Assembly: GCA_023213395.1 (NCBI GenBank)
Contig: CM041465.1
Location: forward strand, 70,625,741-70,689,740
Length of the DNA stretch: 64,000 nt
Reading direction: 5' to 3'
Origin: Cycas panzhihuaensis
Lineage: Eukaryota > Cycadophyta
Shown here: in pieces, positions 1 through 11,240 of the stretch
Position numbering within the stretch: the stretch's first letter is position 1
How the letters are laid out: every line of letters starts with the position of its first letter
Translations under genes and position numbers: made by a program
The notes under the pieces: model-generated
The model's input: only the letters and a program-made list of their open reading frames with translations
What the model was told of the DNA's origin: nothing
Databases searched by the model: none

Positions 1-640
1 TTAAAGTATGAATCGAAAGATCTATGGCGAGATACTTTAAAAATCGATTATGTCTTTATCATGGTATAGAATAGTTGTCCTATAAACTCTATAAGGTTAC
101 ATTGTAGGTGAGTATTATGATGCAGATGGTGAGGTGTTAGTGCATGTCATTGTTTACCTCCCATAGATTTATAGTAGAAGTTGTAGTAGATAGTTGCATG
201 AGGCCTCTTCTAGTACTATTCATGGCATATTCCCATCATATTATATATTAGACTAAGTTAGAAGCCTTCTATTCTTTGTTTGAAGTAAATGAAGTATACA
301 CATCTTAGATGAAGATCACAATAGCAGGATTACAAGAGTTTGGAGTGTCTTTATGATCTGTAGGAAAATGCATTATGATTAGTCTAGATGCTAGTTTGAA
401 GAGTTTATGATGTATCATATTAAGTGTCATCTAATTATAGGTTTTATCCTTTATTGCTTGATTTTTGAGCTTTGATTAAGTAATTGCATGAGGAGTTATT
501 TTTGAAGAGATATGGATTACAATCCCATATTCCATTAATGGTTTGAAACACAGGGATGATTGAAAAGAAGGAGCGACATGCTAGTCAAGCTCGTGATAGA
601 CACCAGCGTTGAGCAAGAGAAGAATTATAATAGAGAGTTA
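1..640. other. Unassigned AT-rich sequence
   Basis: I recognise no gene here. By position it may be a decayed upstream part of the Copia element whose pol end follows, but six-frame reading shows only short stop-broken peptides and no motif I would defend. Confidence 0.4.
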
Positions 641-1232
641 TATTAGAGGTGTTGTGTGGGATTTGGCCCTCTTATCTCCAAGAAAATAACATGGTTGGTT
701 TACAAGTTGGCAAGACTTGTCGTGCAGAGATTTCTAATTGAAAGAAGGATTCAAATATAAGGAGATATTTGCACCTCTCTTTATGTTGCTTTTGGTCCAT
801 TTGAGCCTTACTTTACTTGATTATATAGTTGGAAGTCACGTCATATCATGTTAGTATTCCTTAATGGAGGCTTAAAGAAGAGATTCACATGGCTTAACTA
901 GCAACCTCTTGGTTAGTCAAAGGAAAATGACTAAGTTTCATGGATAAAGTATTAGGCATAGAGAGAGACTTATATAGTTACAGAGACTATTAGAGTATAA
1001 TCTAAAGAATTGTGTACATATGAGCATAGCACCATTACATCCAAGAGTAGATCAAATCAAGGAAGATGTAGGTTGAAGTTTGTCTAAGTGGAGATCAACT
1101 GGTGAATATGCTCACCAAGCTCTAACTAAAGATCACTATATTAACATTCGTGCATATTAGGTAAGGTTATCCTTGAGAAGGGATCTATTACCAAGGATAA
1201 ATCTTAATACCCTACATTCATATTAAGAGGGA
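641..1232 (+). pseudogene. Copia pol 3' remnant (element G), RT to RNase H end
   Basis: Broken plus-strand peptides match the end of a Ty1/Copia polyprotein. Around 690-800 two frames give an RT-like stretch resembling YKARLV then KEGFKYKEIFAP. Around 860-900 there is a trace of the FLNGxLxEEI(H/Y)MxQP segment. Near 1085-1130 the frame reads VEVCLSGDQLVNMLTK, the usual ADMLTKAL-type end of Copia RNase H. RT start and RNase H end are only about 0.45 kb apart, against well over 1 kb in an intact element, so most of RT/RNase H is deleted. It ends in a purine run (attaagaggga) directly before an LTR start. Fixed by frameshifts and stops; not functional. Confidence 0.6.
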
Positions 1233-1571
1233 TGTTGGAATATATTACTAACTAATATTAATATGTAGTGAGATTGTTGAGTGAAGGATCTAGTTGCTAC
1301 ACTCTACTACACTAAAACAATGGTATATAATAAGAGTAAAATAAAGAGAACAAGATTGAGAGCAAAAATAAGAGGTTAAATTATGACTCTCCCTTTTATA
1401 TTCAACCTTATATAATATAGGATATACATTAGGGTTTCTAAAGGAGTTTTCTACCTAATGACATGATCTTGAAATTACACTTAAATGTAAATGAAATTAT
1501 ATTTAACTATGTGACTTACCTAACCTAAAGTCACCTTCATATAATTAATCTAATAACCTTGATATATTAAC
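1233..1571 (+). repeat. Copia LTR (element G, 3' LTR)
   Basis: Starts TGTTGGAATATATT immediately after a polypurine tract and ends ATATATTAACA, giving a TG...CA unit of about 339 bp. No partner LTR is in the window because the element runs off the left edge. The right edge is less certain: just beyond it, a polypurine tract on the minus strand (about 1583-1600) points back at this same LTR. Confidence 0.5.
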
Positions 1572-2047
1572 AACCATCAATCCCTCCTTAATGATAAAGG
1601 CCATTATGATAGAATCTATTCTTTGAGGTCTTTATTTGAGCTTCATTATTACATTAATACTTTTGTGAGAAAACCCTCATGGGGAATAAAAATCCACAAA
1701 CTTTCTAAGATCTATAGCCCCTTAAATCAAAATGGATAAGGTGACTCTTGATATAGACTAATGGCCGAGCAACTTAAATATGCGACGATACATTGAGTCT
1801 CCATATACCATTTGGTCATTCCCCATGCCCTTTCAAGTTTTCATAGGTTCCAATTTTCTAAGACTAGTACAACCTTTATCCTTGTGTGCCCATGAGGGTT
1901 TTCATAAATATGATAGAATAGATACTTACTCTTATTCTTTCATGCCTGAGGGGTTTTCGGGAATGGAATAGAGTATGATGATCTGTTGTCATCTCCCCCA
2001 ATTAGTCATAGATAGAGGCCTGAAGATTAAGCTACCTACGATACTAT
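1572..2047 (-). other. 3' untranslated stretch between Copia A pol and an LTR
   Basis: Non-coding on both strands apart from a 63-codon plus-strand ORF (1780-1971) that resembles nothing I know. On the minus strand it follows the Copia A pol end and contains two purine-rich tracts, around 1992-2002 (ttgggggaga) and 1583-1600 (aaggaggga). Either could be the polypurine tract of element A. Confidence 0.4.
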
Positions 2048-2560
2048 TTAAGCTTCACCCTTTGTAGTGGTTTGGTGAAGATATTGGCATCTTGATTTGT
2101 TGAGGGTAGTACTCTGGTTAAATTATGTCGTCATGAACTAGTTCTCGAATCCTATGGGATTTCGTGCTTATGTATTTAGCGATCATGAAATATAAGATTT
2201 TTTGCTATATAGATTACTTATTAATTATCTACACGAAGGCTAGTGGGACTTGTTTGGGTGATATTCAATATCTCCAATAATTTTCTAAGCTATATTCCCT
2301 TCTTGCTAGTCTCAAAAGTAACAATGTATTCAACTTTGGTAGTTGAATCAACAACTATCTTACATTGTCAGATCTCCATGATATTAGTGTTGTTTTAAGA
2401 AATATTACTTACTTGGATGTGGATCTCCCTATGTCTTTATCTTTGGAAAAGTCTGGGTTTATGTATGCATATAGTTTGAACGCTAAATTAGGTTCATATA
2501 ATAGACCATATTTGTTGGTCATCTTAAGGTACCTCAACACTCACACTGCTACCTACCTGT
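2048..2560 (-). pseudogene. Copia A pol, RNase H part
   Basis: Minus-strand peptides resemble Copia RNase H: LRYLKMTNKYGLLYEPN, then a DxDFSKDKDxxRSTS stretch, an ISWRS segment, and finally STNQDANIFTKPLQRVKLK followed by a stop. Several in-frame stops and frameshifts are present. This is the downstream half of the pol at 8183-10560; the peptide ...YITNPK...SNV at 8183 should lead into LRYLK here, and element D separates them. Confidence 0.75.
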
Positions 2561-2965
2561 TGTAGGAAAAATAATGGAAGGAGAACAGGGTAGAACATAA
2601 AAGAGATAATTATAAATCAATACATCATTATTACATAAACACAAGATCCATTGTATTCAATCCATTTTTATAGAGAGAGTATTACAAATGTCTAAAATGA
2701 AAGCAGTGTCTAAAGACACTAAGGTTGCACACCCCTCAAAATATATAGTTTGGGGGAGGAGGGAAACTCCTCAACCCCTAAAATTTAAATAACAATAAAA
2801 TAATAACTTAACTTAAATAAACTTAACTCAACTTAAATCAAATCAACTTAAACTTACCGTATACTTACCAACACATGTGAGTACCCATATGTGTAAATTG
2901 ATGAATGTAAGGTGTGCACTCCTGGTTGGAAGGTGGGAGAGGGGTGATGAGCATTAACCCTAACA
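2561..2965 (-). repeat. Element D 3' LTR
   Basis: Direct repeat partner of 7778-8182 with scattered substitutions and small indels. The adjacent internal sequence on the minus strand, aagggggagaa, is the polypurine tract that makes this the 3' LTR. Confidence 0.85.
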
Positions 2966-2999
2966 TTCTCCCCCTTAATGGTCATCACAAATAACTTGT

Positions 3000-3710
3000 C
3001 TTCTATTTAAACTTGTGGAATTTGTACTTGAAAAAAACTTTGAAGATATGCTTTATAGCTTGATCTATATTAACTTGCTTCATCCTTTTTGTAATGTATG
3101 TATCTTCACCATTGAGTGGTGCAAAAAAATCTGTAAGTGTAGCTTGATTCACATGTGGATATGTGGCTATAACTTTGACTTTGTCAATTGGAACTTTAAG
3201 AAAACTTTAAACTTGAACTTTGTCTTCTGAAAACTTTGTGTTATATGCAACTGTTATATTATTATATCTCTCCCTCTCAAATGGAGGATCAGGTTCTTAT
3301 ACTATAAGATGATCATGCATTTGACTTGAATCTTCCTTGGTCTTGTCATTATAATCCACCTATTCTAGCACCTGTCTCACATGCTCAACATCAATGTTAA
3401 ATTCATTGAGGGTATCTTCCCCATAAGTAGAAATTAATATGTCCCACACAGACTTAGAAGTTATTAGTTTACAAACTCTAGAAAAGACATTATCATCTAT
3501 AGTGCAAAATAATAAAGCTAGGGCTTCATTATCCTTTTTAATGTTGTCTCTAATACTAACATCATATATATCTTGTAAATATTTCTAAGATCATATCTAA
3601 TAAAATAATTTTTCATAGTCTTATGCCATAGTGAAAAATTATGGCCATCAAAAATAGGAAATTATACTTTATTAAGATTGATTACCATTTTACTGAAAGC
3701 TTTAGCACAT
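3000..3710 (-). pseudogene. Element D gag remnant
   Basis: Minus-strand reading gives FPIFDGHNFSLWHKTMKNYF near 3600-3660, matching the N-terminal substrate-like segment of Copia gag (UBN2/retrotran_gag family: F-x-G-x-N-(F/Y)-x-x-W-x-x-x-M). Downstream the frame is broken by many stops and no zinc knuckle is recognisable. It lies unusually close to the 3' LTR, with nothing of pol left. Confidence 0.6.
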
Positions 3711-4079
3711 AAAAAAGAATATGGTTTACCAAGTCAAAGAATTTAATAAATGAATAAATATGACAAACTTATAAGATATAATTTTAGATAAAATTTAAAA
3801 TAAGTTATAGGTCTAATTAGCTTATCACTTGCTTGATGATTAATTTATGTTAGGATATACTTGAATGCTCAAGTTTAGTAGCTTCAAAGTTATACTAAAT
3901 GAAGTCATAATAAAGTGAAACTATACCAGTATGAAGATCAACGAAAGAACTATTCAATAGAACTAACCGGTTTAAAGCGGGTTCCTACAAGTCAATATTT
4001 TAATGAATCAAAGATATAGTCATTTTTTTAGCTTTAATAGGAGCCTAGGGCTCAAAATATTATAAAAATGCTAGTAAAA

Positions 4080-4980
4080 ACTTGTAGAATGATTTAAAAT
4101 GGTTAAATATGGTTTAAAGAGCTACTTCATATATTTTTCGATGAAAAACTTGAAAAATAATATAAAAAGATGTAAAAATGATAAATTGGAGGCTATTAAG
4201 TACCTCAACTTTGATAGCTTTGAAAATTAGCAAAAACACTTCAAAACTTATAAAAAATAGTGTCGGTTTGAATAGGGTGAGTCGACTTCCCAGCGAAACT
4301 AAAGGATCTAAATTCTGATGTAAAACAGAAAAGTTATAATGAAAATGACAACAAGTACTTTTGTGGTAAAATGTTTAAAAGTGTTAAAAACACTAAGGTG
4401 TCACTTTGGTCGATTAAAATAATGATTAAAATAAATCCTAAAAAATAAAATAAATAGATGGTAATGAAGTTTGTTGACAATATATGACTACGAATAGATC
4501 CGGTGAAAATAATCACGATGATAAAATATAATCTATTAAAAGGTGATTTTGTAAAATGTTTAAAAAGCTCTAAAAATCACAAATTGACTTTAAATTGACT
4601 GAAAATTGGTCAAATCATCTCCAAATAGGTCATATGACTAGTCAAAATCATACTACAGAAAATTATGGATGCAATGGAATAGGTTTTATCAGAAATTGAT
4701 GACCTAGTGAGAAGTTACAACAAAAGTTTACCCAGTACCCTAAGTGAAATGAAAAATTAAAAAAAATAAAAAGGAGAAAAATGTTTATAAACGTTATTGG
4801 CCCCTTTAATGATAAGTTATGGTCACATGAAAAAGGTCACATGACTAGGGGCTTAAACTTGAGGGGGCTAACACTTTCAAACCCCAGAATTTAACTTATA
4901 TACAATAAAGTTTAATTTTTAAAAACTTTATATATAAAAGATATATATATATATATATGTTTTAAATAAAAACACCCTTT
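4080..4980 (-). other. Shared Copia leader sequence (copy in D)
   Basis: Non-coding, AT-rich. Reverse-complemented, 4080-4760 aligns by eye over about 0.7 kb with 25381-26060 in element C, with anchors such as cctattccattgc, gattttgact, aatcgaccaa and cactattttttata. A further anchor (aaaattatatcttataag) is at 3780-3800 in D and about 26215-26235 in C. The part at 4800-4980 resembles 12840-13060 in element E (a repeated agcccc motif then aaaggggc). In all three it follows the captured gene fragments when read in element orientation. Confidence 0.7.
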
Positions 4981-5249
4981 GTGCTCCTCATGTTCATCAT
5001 GCAACCTTCATTATCTCATAGGCGGCCGTGCTCAGATCGAAAAATAGAGGCAAGAATGAGTTCAAATTTGGGCACATGAGTTAGAAGGTGTTATTGTTGG
5101 GTAGTTATGCTTCTATGCTATCAACCTGCTTCTTTGGTTCACTTTAGTTTGGTTTTACCCTATTTTGCATCGCTCATAATGCTATATTCTAGTGCTTATA
5201 GGGCTATCACTGCAAGAGGGACCCTAAGATAACAACATTCGATCCTCTA

Positions 5250-5599
5250 ATCCACCTTCCTCACTTCAATCCGGGCATAGATCACGGGTATTAGGTGGTC
5301 GAGCAAGTCAAGATGAGGGTCGCAATGAAGTAATTTAGAGGAGGAAAAGGCAGATGTCCATATTTATTCTGATCCTTTTTCTGGGTCTTCTCTTTGTGTA
5401 TTATGGATCTTTCTTTGGGCCTAGATTGCATAGGGGCTCAGAAACCTATGAAGATCGGGTTAATAAAACCTTGGGTAAATATTCGAGGAGGTTTGGATCG
5501 AATACGAATGATGAAGATGAGGATGTGGGCCAGATCAAGAAACACTCTATGCTCAACGATGGGTTTCAGGATGATATACTGTTAAGATGGAGATCATAG
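5250..5599 (+). pseudogene. Captured fragment: N-terminus of a type II membrane protein
   Basis: Plus-strand ORF from 5354 encodes 81 residues: an N-terminal hydrophobic segment (MSIFILILFLGLLFVYYGSF, about residues 1-20) followed by a charged stem. Sequence just upstream reads RNEVI(stop)RRKRQ, a basic patch as expected before a signal-anchor, so the fragment probably begins before the ATG. The composition is like the cytosolic tail, anchor and stem of a Golgi glycosyltransferase, but I do not recognise the family. It is antisense to element D and stands next to the PPR fragment, which suggests capture of host sequence. Could be a chance ORF, but the anchor-plus-basic-patch layout and higher GC argue against that. 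Confidence 0.45.
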
Positions 5600-5689
5600 G
5601 GCGCCATAAGGAGAGTCGTTGGATGGAGGGTAGACGTAGGTGTATTAGAGATCATTCAACACCATCCAAATGAGTAGAGTATGATGCTG

Positions 5690-5960
5690 TAAAACTCTTC
5701 TGTGAAATGCAACAGGAGAGGATTTGTTCACTTTTGCCAGCATTCTAATGGCATGTAGTAGCTTAACGGTGGGATTGGAGTAAGCAGTGCATGCCCACAT
5801 AATCAAAATTTGGATTTGGGTCAAATGTCGAGTGGAAAGTGCCCTTGTTGACATGTATATTAAATGTTGCAATGTAGAGGGTGCGACAAGTGTTTGGAGA
5901 AATGCCTATGCAAGCTGTGATCCCATGGATTGCAATGATTGCGAATATGTCCAAAGTGAG
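5690..5960 (+). pseudogene. Captured fragment: PPR protein (PLS-type)
   Basis: Plus-strand peptides match a plant pentatricopeptide repeat protein: LFCEMQQERI near 5697, then after a frameshift HAHIIKIWIWVKCRVESALV and DMYIKCCNVEGATSVW near 5790-5900, then IPWIAMI-like residues in another frame near 5910-5940. The order EMQxxGI, VHAHIIK, ESALVDMYxKCxNVExA is the typical PLS repeat series of organelle RNA-editing/processing factors. Only about 90 residues are present, with at least two frameshifts. Antisense to its host element D. Confidence 0.75.
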
Positions 5961-6039
5961 TATGATGGGTATTTAGTGCTGAGTAAATTTACAAGGATAA
6001 ATATAATTCTTGAAAAAAAAGTTACTCTGCTTTAATACA

Positions 6040-7777
6040 TGGCTTTTGTGATTATAAAATGGTTTAAAGCTACTTATGGAAATGTAAGACAGTGGGCTTT
6101 TTTTAATCGTTTCACTTTAAGAACTATGATTTGTAATGTGTTTATCATGGTCTTTTCTTGATATGCCTAAACTCAATCTCATTACAGTATGAAATAAATA
6201 AGAAATCACTTCTCTTGGTGATCTATTTATAGAAAATTTCATAATGTTCTTTGGGGATAAAGATGTAGTAATTTCAACAAATCCATTTAGTTTTTACGTA
6301 ATATCAAACCTACTCAATGATCGAGCATAAAGGAACTAGCGAGTAAGTGCACGAGAAAAAGAAAATAAATGCACTAATCCAAATGAAAAAGGCTTTGATT
6401 ATGAGCCAATGGCTGCTCAATCTTACATCGAATTTAATAGATAAGGCTTTGGTCACTAATATGATAATATGTTTAAGATCAGAAATAGTATATGTTTCAT
6501 AGGCAAAACAATATATGTATTCAATATTTAACTATGCAAAGATTGTGCTATAAAACCAAAAAAATTTCATATATGTTGAAGAAAGTATATCAAATAAATC
6601 TACAAAGTTTAAGCTTCTTTGAAACTAATCAAGCTTCCAATGCTACCAACACATAGATCTATAAAGTTTTAAGTTTTGAGAACAGATCTAAATATATTGA
6701 TGAAAATATATCAAATAATATGCATATATATTTATATCTAATATTTTTCAAATGTATAAGAGAAGAGATATCAAAGAAATGAGAAAATATATATTTAAAT
6801 CTGAAATAAAACAAGAAACCTGGTAAGCAGCTGTAGCAGATTTGTAGTAGGTTGACTTCTAAAGATGAGATCTTCTTCCATATAAATCAAAGCTTCAAAC
6901 AGATTTCTCTAGTAGGCATATCTGCTAGAATATATGGCCTGTTGGGTTGAATATGCACCAAAACTTGTAGATTTGAAAAAAGAATTTAAAAAAATCGTCA
7001 AATATATGATAAAATAAGCAGATCTGAAGAATGTGTAGCATATCTGAAGAAAACTTGAATAAATATTATAGATCTTAAAGTAAGTATTGCAGATGTAAAG
7101 TAAATATTACAGATATATACCCAATATTGTAGATCTGAAGCAAATAAACCCAAAAATAGTGAAATATTTAATAAAATAAGTAGATCTAAAAATATATATA
7201 GCAAATCTGAAATAAATATTACAGATATAAAGTAAATATTATAGATATATAGCCAATATTATAGATCTGAAATAAATATAGTAGATCTAAAAAAAGTAAA
7301 CTACAAAATGGTGAAATATTTAATAAAATAAGAAGATCTGAAGAATATATAATAGATCTGAAGAAAACTTAAATGAATATTACTTGGAGCTATGCTCTTA
7401 CACAGATCTTAAAAAAGTATTAGATAAATAGATAAAATATACTTGAAAAATATCAAATATACGATAAAAATATATAAAACTTGTTGATGAAACTTCTATA
7501 GAATGATAAAAGCTTGATATTTGTTATTTGCAGCTATACACTTACATAAATCTGAAGAAAGTTTAAAATATATTTATTATTTTCTAAGTATAACTCAAGA
7601 ATAAGTAGATCTGATAAAAAATAATATAATAAACTATTGAATAAACTTTGTAGAAAATTAATATAACCAATTTTTGTTACTATGAGTAAATCTGCCTCAA
7701 AATACGAATAAATCTTCCTTCTTCTTCAAAAAACTTCATATGGAGATGCACTAAATGATATCTACTTGGATACTAAA
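6040..7777. other. AT-rich non-coding interior of element D
   Basis: No coding potential seen. It includes the degenerate tandem repeat at 6997-7400. Next to the LTR, on the minus strand, tagtatccaag may be a decayed tRNA-Met primer binding site. Confidence 0.5.
6997..7400. repeat. Degenerate tandem repeat, about 155-160 bp period
   Basis: The phrase (g)tgaaatatttaataaaata followed by agcagatctgaag recurs at about 6997, 7157 and 7312. Between these, a shorter agatctgaa motif recurs many times with spacing of a few tens of bases. About 2.5 copies of the long unit are present. Confidence 0.7.
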
Positions 7778-8182
7778 TGTAGGAAAAATAATGGATGGAG
7801 AACATGGTACAATATAAAAGAGATAATCATAAATCAATACATCATCATTGCACAAACACAAGATCCATTGTATTTAATCCATTTTTGTAGAGAGAGTATT
7901 ATAAATATCCAAAATGAAGGTGATGTTTAAAGACACTAGGGTTGCACACCCCTCAAAATATATAGTTTAGGGGAGGAGGGAAACTCTTCAACCCCTAAAA
8001 TTTAATTAACAATAAAATAATAACAACTTAACTCAAATGAACTTAACTCAACTTAAATCAAATCAACTTAAACTTACCTTATATTACTTACATATGTGAG
8101 CACCACATGTGTAAATTGATGAAGTGTAAAGTGTGCACTCTGGTTGGAAGGTGGGAGAGGGTGATGAGCATTAACCCCAACA
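7778..8182 (-). repeat. Element D 5' LTR
   Basis: 405 bp repeat of 2561-2965. On the minus strand it begins TGTTGGGGTTAATGC and ends TCCTACA, followed by the putative PBS. Confidence 0.85.
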
Positions 8183-10560
8183 CACATTACTCTACTTAGG
8201 GTTTGTTATGTAAAGAGAAAGAATGCTAACAGAATATACAATATAAGGTCTTGTGTCTACCTCTTGATCATCGTCGTCAGTTGTTAGTTTGATATTGGGT
8301 TCCATTAGAGTGGCTATAGTTTGAGCATCTTCTAATTGAAACTTCGTCAGAAGATCGTTGATGTACTTTTCTTGAGAAAGAATGATTTTTCCATCTTTCT
8401 AAGTGACTTTAATCCCTAGTTAGTATTTCATTAATCTAAGGTCAGATAGTTCAAATGTTTTAGCTAAGTCCTTCTCTAGCTGGCTAATTGCCTGTTTAAC
8501 TTTCCATGTTATAAGCATATTATCCATAAAGATTAAGAGATAAGTGACTTTATCTTTTTGGCATTTGATGAGCAATGTTGCATCAATATCCTAGTAGTCA
8601 CAAACCTCATATCGAAGTTGCTTTATTATTTCTAAAAACATAATGAACCAAGCACAAGGGGCTTATTTAAGGCCGCACAAGGACTTTTTGAGTCTACACA
8701 CCTTATGCTCTAGATTAGCAATCTCAAATCTTTTAGGTTGAGCTATGTATATTTTCTCTTCAAGATCAACATTAAGAAATGTAGTTCTTATATCGAGTTG
8801 GTGAATCTTTCAGCCTTGTTGAGTTGCTAAGGCCATAAGAGTTCTAATTGTGGGCCACTTAGTTGTAGGTGGAAAGACTTTAGTGTAGTTGATGCCTTCC
8901 CTTTGTGTGAATCCCTTTGCTACCAACTTTGCCTTATGTTTTTCAAGGGTGCCATCAGATCTATATTTATTTTTATACACCCATTTCTTTTAAACTACCT
9001 TTGTTCTAAGTGATAGGTCAATGAGCTCCCATGTACCATTTTTATAAGAGATTGATACTCTTCATTCAAAACATTCCTTCAAGTTGTGTGTTTTCTGACT
9101 TCTTAGTATCGAGAGGCTCTTCATTGAGAGAAAGATAAAATTCTACTAGTTCTAACTCAATGAAAATTGATTCTTGTATCTTAGCTCTATGGGCACTTCA
9201 AATACTAATTTTTTCAACCTCATCAGGTCGTATATCCTTATTTAACTAATAGGCTTCACGAGAACCTTAAGTTGGGAATGAGGACTTTATTTATCCCACT
9301 ACATGGTCTTCATTTAGATCTAAGAGGATCATTTTATATATTTGTTGAGAAGGATATTGATGTATCTGAGGAGCATGGTCCATCTACCATTGCTTTGCCT
9401 TTGTCAACTCTATTATTCTTAAATGGTGGTGCATGATGTGTACTCATTAGTTGAGAGTCATAGCTACCATCCTCTGTAACTCTATTATCAGATTCCAATA
9501 GTTTGAGTAACTCTTGAGTGTTCCTCCCCCCCCACCCCTTGCCAAGTTTTAGAATCTATACATCATATTGAGTAACATCATAATAATGGTTATTTGGTAA
9601 TTTAGAGTCTAATTGTAATAATTGATCTTCTATTTCAGTAAACACCACATCTCTAGTAATGATAATCTTCTACTATAAAGGTATTAAAAACTTGTACCCT
9701 TTCCTGTCCATAGGGTATCCAACAAAGATGCCTTTAAGTGGCCTAGCCTAGAGTTTATTTCTATCTCCATCTAATATATGGGCATAATATATTAAGATAA
9801 ATATTTTGAATTGGTAGGTAGTGAGGGTCTGTCCAGTCCACTTTTCATTAGGAGAAGTTCCTCCTTTAGATGGGCTGACAACATTCATACAATAAATAAC
9901 TGTCTAAATTGCTTCTGCCCATAAGTGAGAAGGTACACTTTTATAAACCAATATAGATCAAGCCATATTCATAATAGACCTATTCATGTGCTTGACAATT
10001 CTATTCTATTAGTGGGTGCCTACTATTGTAGTATGATGCTTGATGTCATTATCTTATAGATAGGATTCAAACTCAGTAGAGGTATATTCTCCACCATTAT
10101 ATGTTTGGAGACACTTAATCTAATAACTTGACTCCTTTTCAGTGCGAGCTTTAAAAGCTTTAAAGACACTAAATGCCTCATCTTTCTTAGTCAGAAAATT
10201 CACCCACACTTTCCTAGTAAAATCATTAATGAAGGATATGTAATATAATTTCTGCATTAATGATGAAATGGGCATTGGTCCACATAGATCAGAGTATACC
10301 AATTGAAGAGGATGACTTGATTTCCACTAACTATCAATAAAGGGCTATCTATAATATTTGACTATGATACATGCTTCATATTTTAAGGGCTTGGAGAAGA
10401 ACTTGGGTAGACCTGGAAGGGTATGACAAAGATCACTAAGTTGATTTATATGAACATGGCCCACGCGAGTATGCAAAAGATCTTCTAAAGACAACTTAAG
10501 GTGTGTCAAAGTGGTATTAAAAGCAAAGTCTTTGTCAATACAACATATGCAATATTATGA
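8183..10560 (-). pseudogene. Copia A pol: integrase and RT parts
   Basis: Reading the minus strand from 10560 down: a GLPKFFSKPLKYEACI zinc-domain end, the integrase core (VYSDLCGPMP, then FINDFTRKVWV, ORF 10302-10120), KGIFVGYPMDRKGYKF near 9740-9690, a linker, then RT with YGFKQAPCAWF near 8680, an FMDN box (about 8525) where YVDD is expected, LTKFQLEDAQT near 8340, and the RNase H entry YSVSILSLYITNPK at 8200-8245. Stops are frequent and no long frame survives. Its 3' half continues at 2560 beyond element D. No gag or 5' LTR is confidently seen; a tggtatcaaag on the minus strand near 10850 may be the PBS. Confidence 0.8.
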
Positions 10561-10946
10561 TAAGCCAATAGATGTAATACTAATTATTTAGGACACTCGA
10601 GATCTATAAATATAGATTAAAGTCTAAACTATATACAACATTAGATTTCTTTAAAATGTAAATAATATAATTTTGGGGGGTTTTTACTTGAGAGGGTTTC
10701 CCATCTCAATTCTAATGTCTTATGTGCTTTCATTCTATTGAAATCTAATTTGTGTGAAAGATTCTATTGACTCGCTTGCATATAGGTGTTTCCTAAGAGT
10801 TTCTCAATAGAACTTATAAATAAATAGATAAATGCACATAAACTTTCTTTGATACCATGCCAAATTGATTAACATGATCACTATTATAAATTTGCATGCA
10901 TATATATCAAACTAAAAGTAGGAAACATAAATAAATACATTAAATG
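10561..10946. other. Non-coding AT-rich stretch upstream of Copia A pol
   Basis: No gene recognised. On the minus strand, near 10850-10862, ggcatggtatcaaag looks like an LTR end plus tRNA-Met PBS for element A, but the expected LTR partner is not found. The last five bases are one copy of the AAATG target duplication of element E. Confidence 0.4.
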
Positions 10947-11226
10947 TGTTGGGTGTAATACTCAATTCCATTAGCCCTATATAAACTCTCTCTATCTTTT
11001 GTATTTTATATTAGAGTTATGGGCCACCTTGATATGTGTGCCACCTTTAAGTAGTCCAATGGGGTTCTCTCACTAGTGGTGAGCTTGTACTATAAGTATA
11101 TACTATTCTTTGCTCATAATTGTGTTTTGGCCAATTCTCCAACATGGTGTCTATTTTATACATACTTCATCTTTTTGTTGCTCACCATTAGGGTTTGATA
11201 TGCTTATTACATTCCTAATTCTAACA
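10947..11226 (+). repeat. Element E 5' LTR with adjoining PBS
   Basis: 280 bp, partner of 13914-14193. PBS tggtatcaaagccc at 11227-11240 matches the usual initiator tRNA-Met complement TGGTATCAGAGC with one change. Confidence 0.88.
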
Positions 11227-11240
11227 TGGTATCAAAGCCC

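Larger units (their letters stand above)
2561..8182 (-). mobile_element. Nested Copia-type LTR element D with captured host-gene fragments
   Basis: Two 405 bp direct repeats (2561-2965 and 7778-8182) bound 4.8 kb of internal DNA. Read on the minus strand the LTR starts TGTTRGGGTTAATGC and ends TCCTACA, and the 3' LTR is preceded by a good polypurine tract (aagggggagaa). The 5' LTR is followed by a weak tRNA-Met-like PBS (tagtatccaag). In element order: LTR, AT-rich DNA with a tandem repeat, two host-gene fragments (antisense to the element), a non-coding leader also seen in element C, a decayed gag, LTR. No protease, integrase or RT is visible, so it is non-autonomous or deleted. It interrupts Copia A pol. 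I see no convincing target duplication (cctgt versus cacat). Confidence 0.8.

Noticed and set aside
2556-8187. Target duplication for element D
   Set aside because: Flanks cctgt and cacat do not match well enough to claim.
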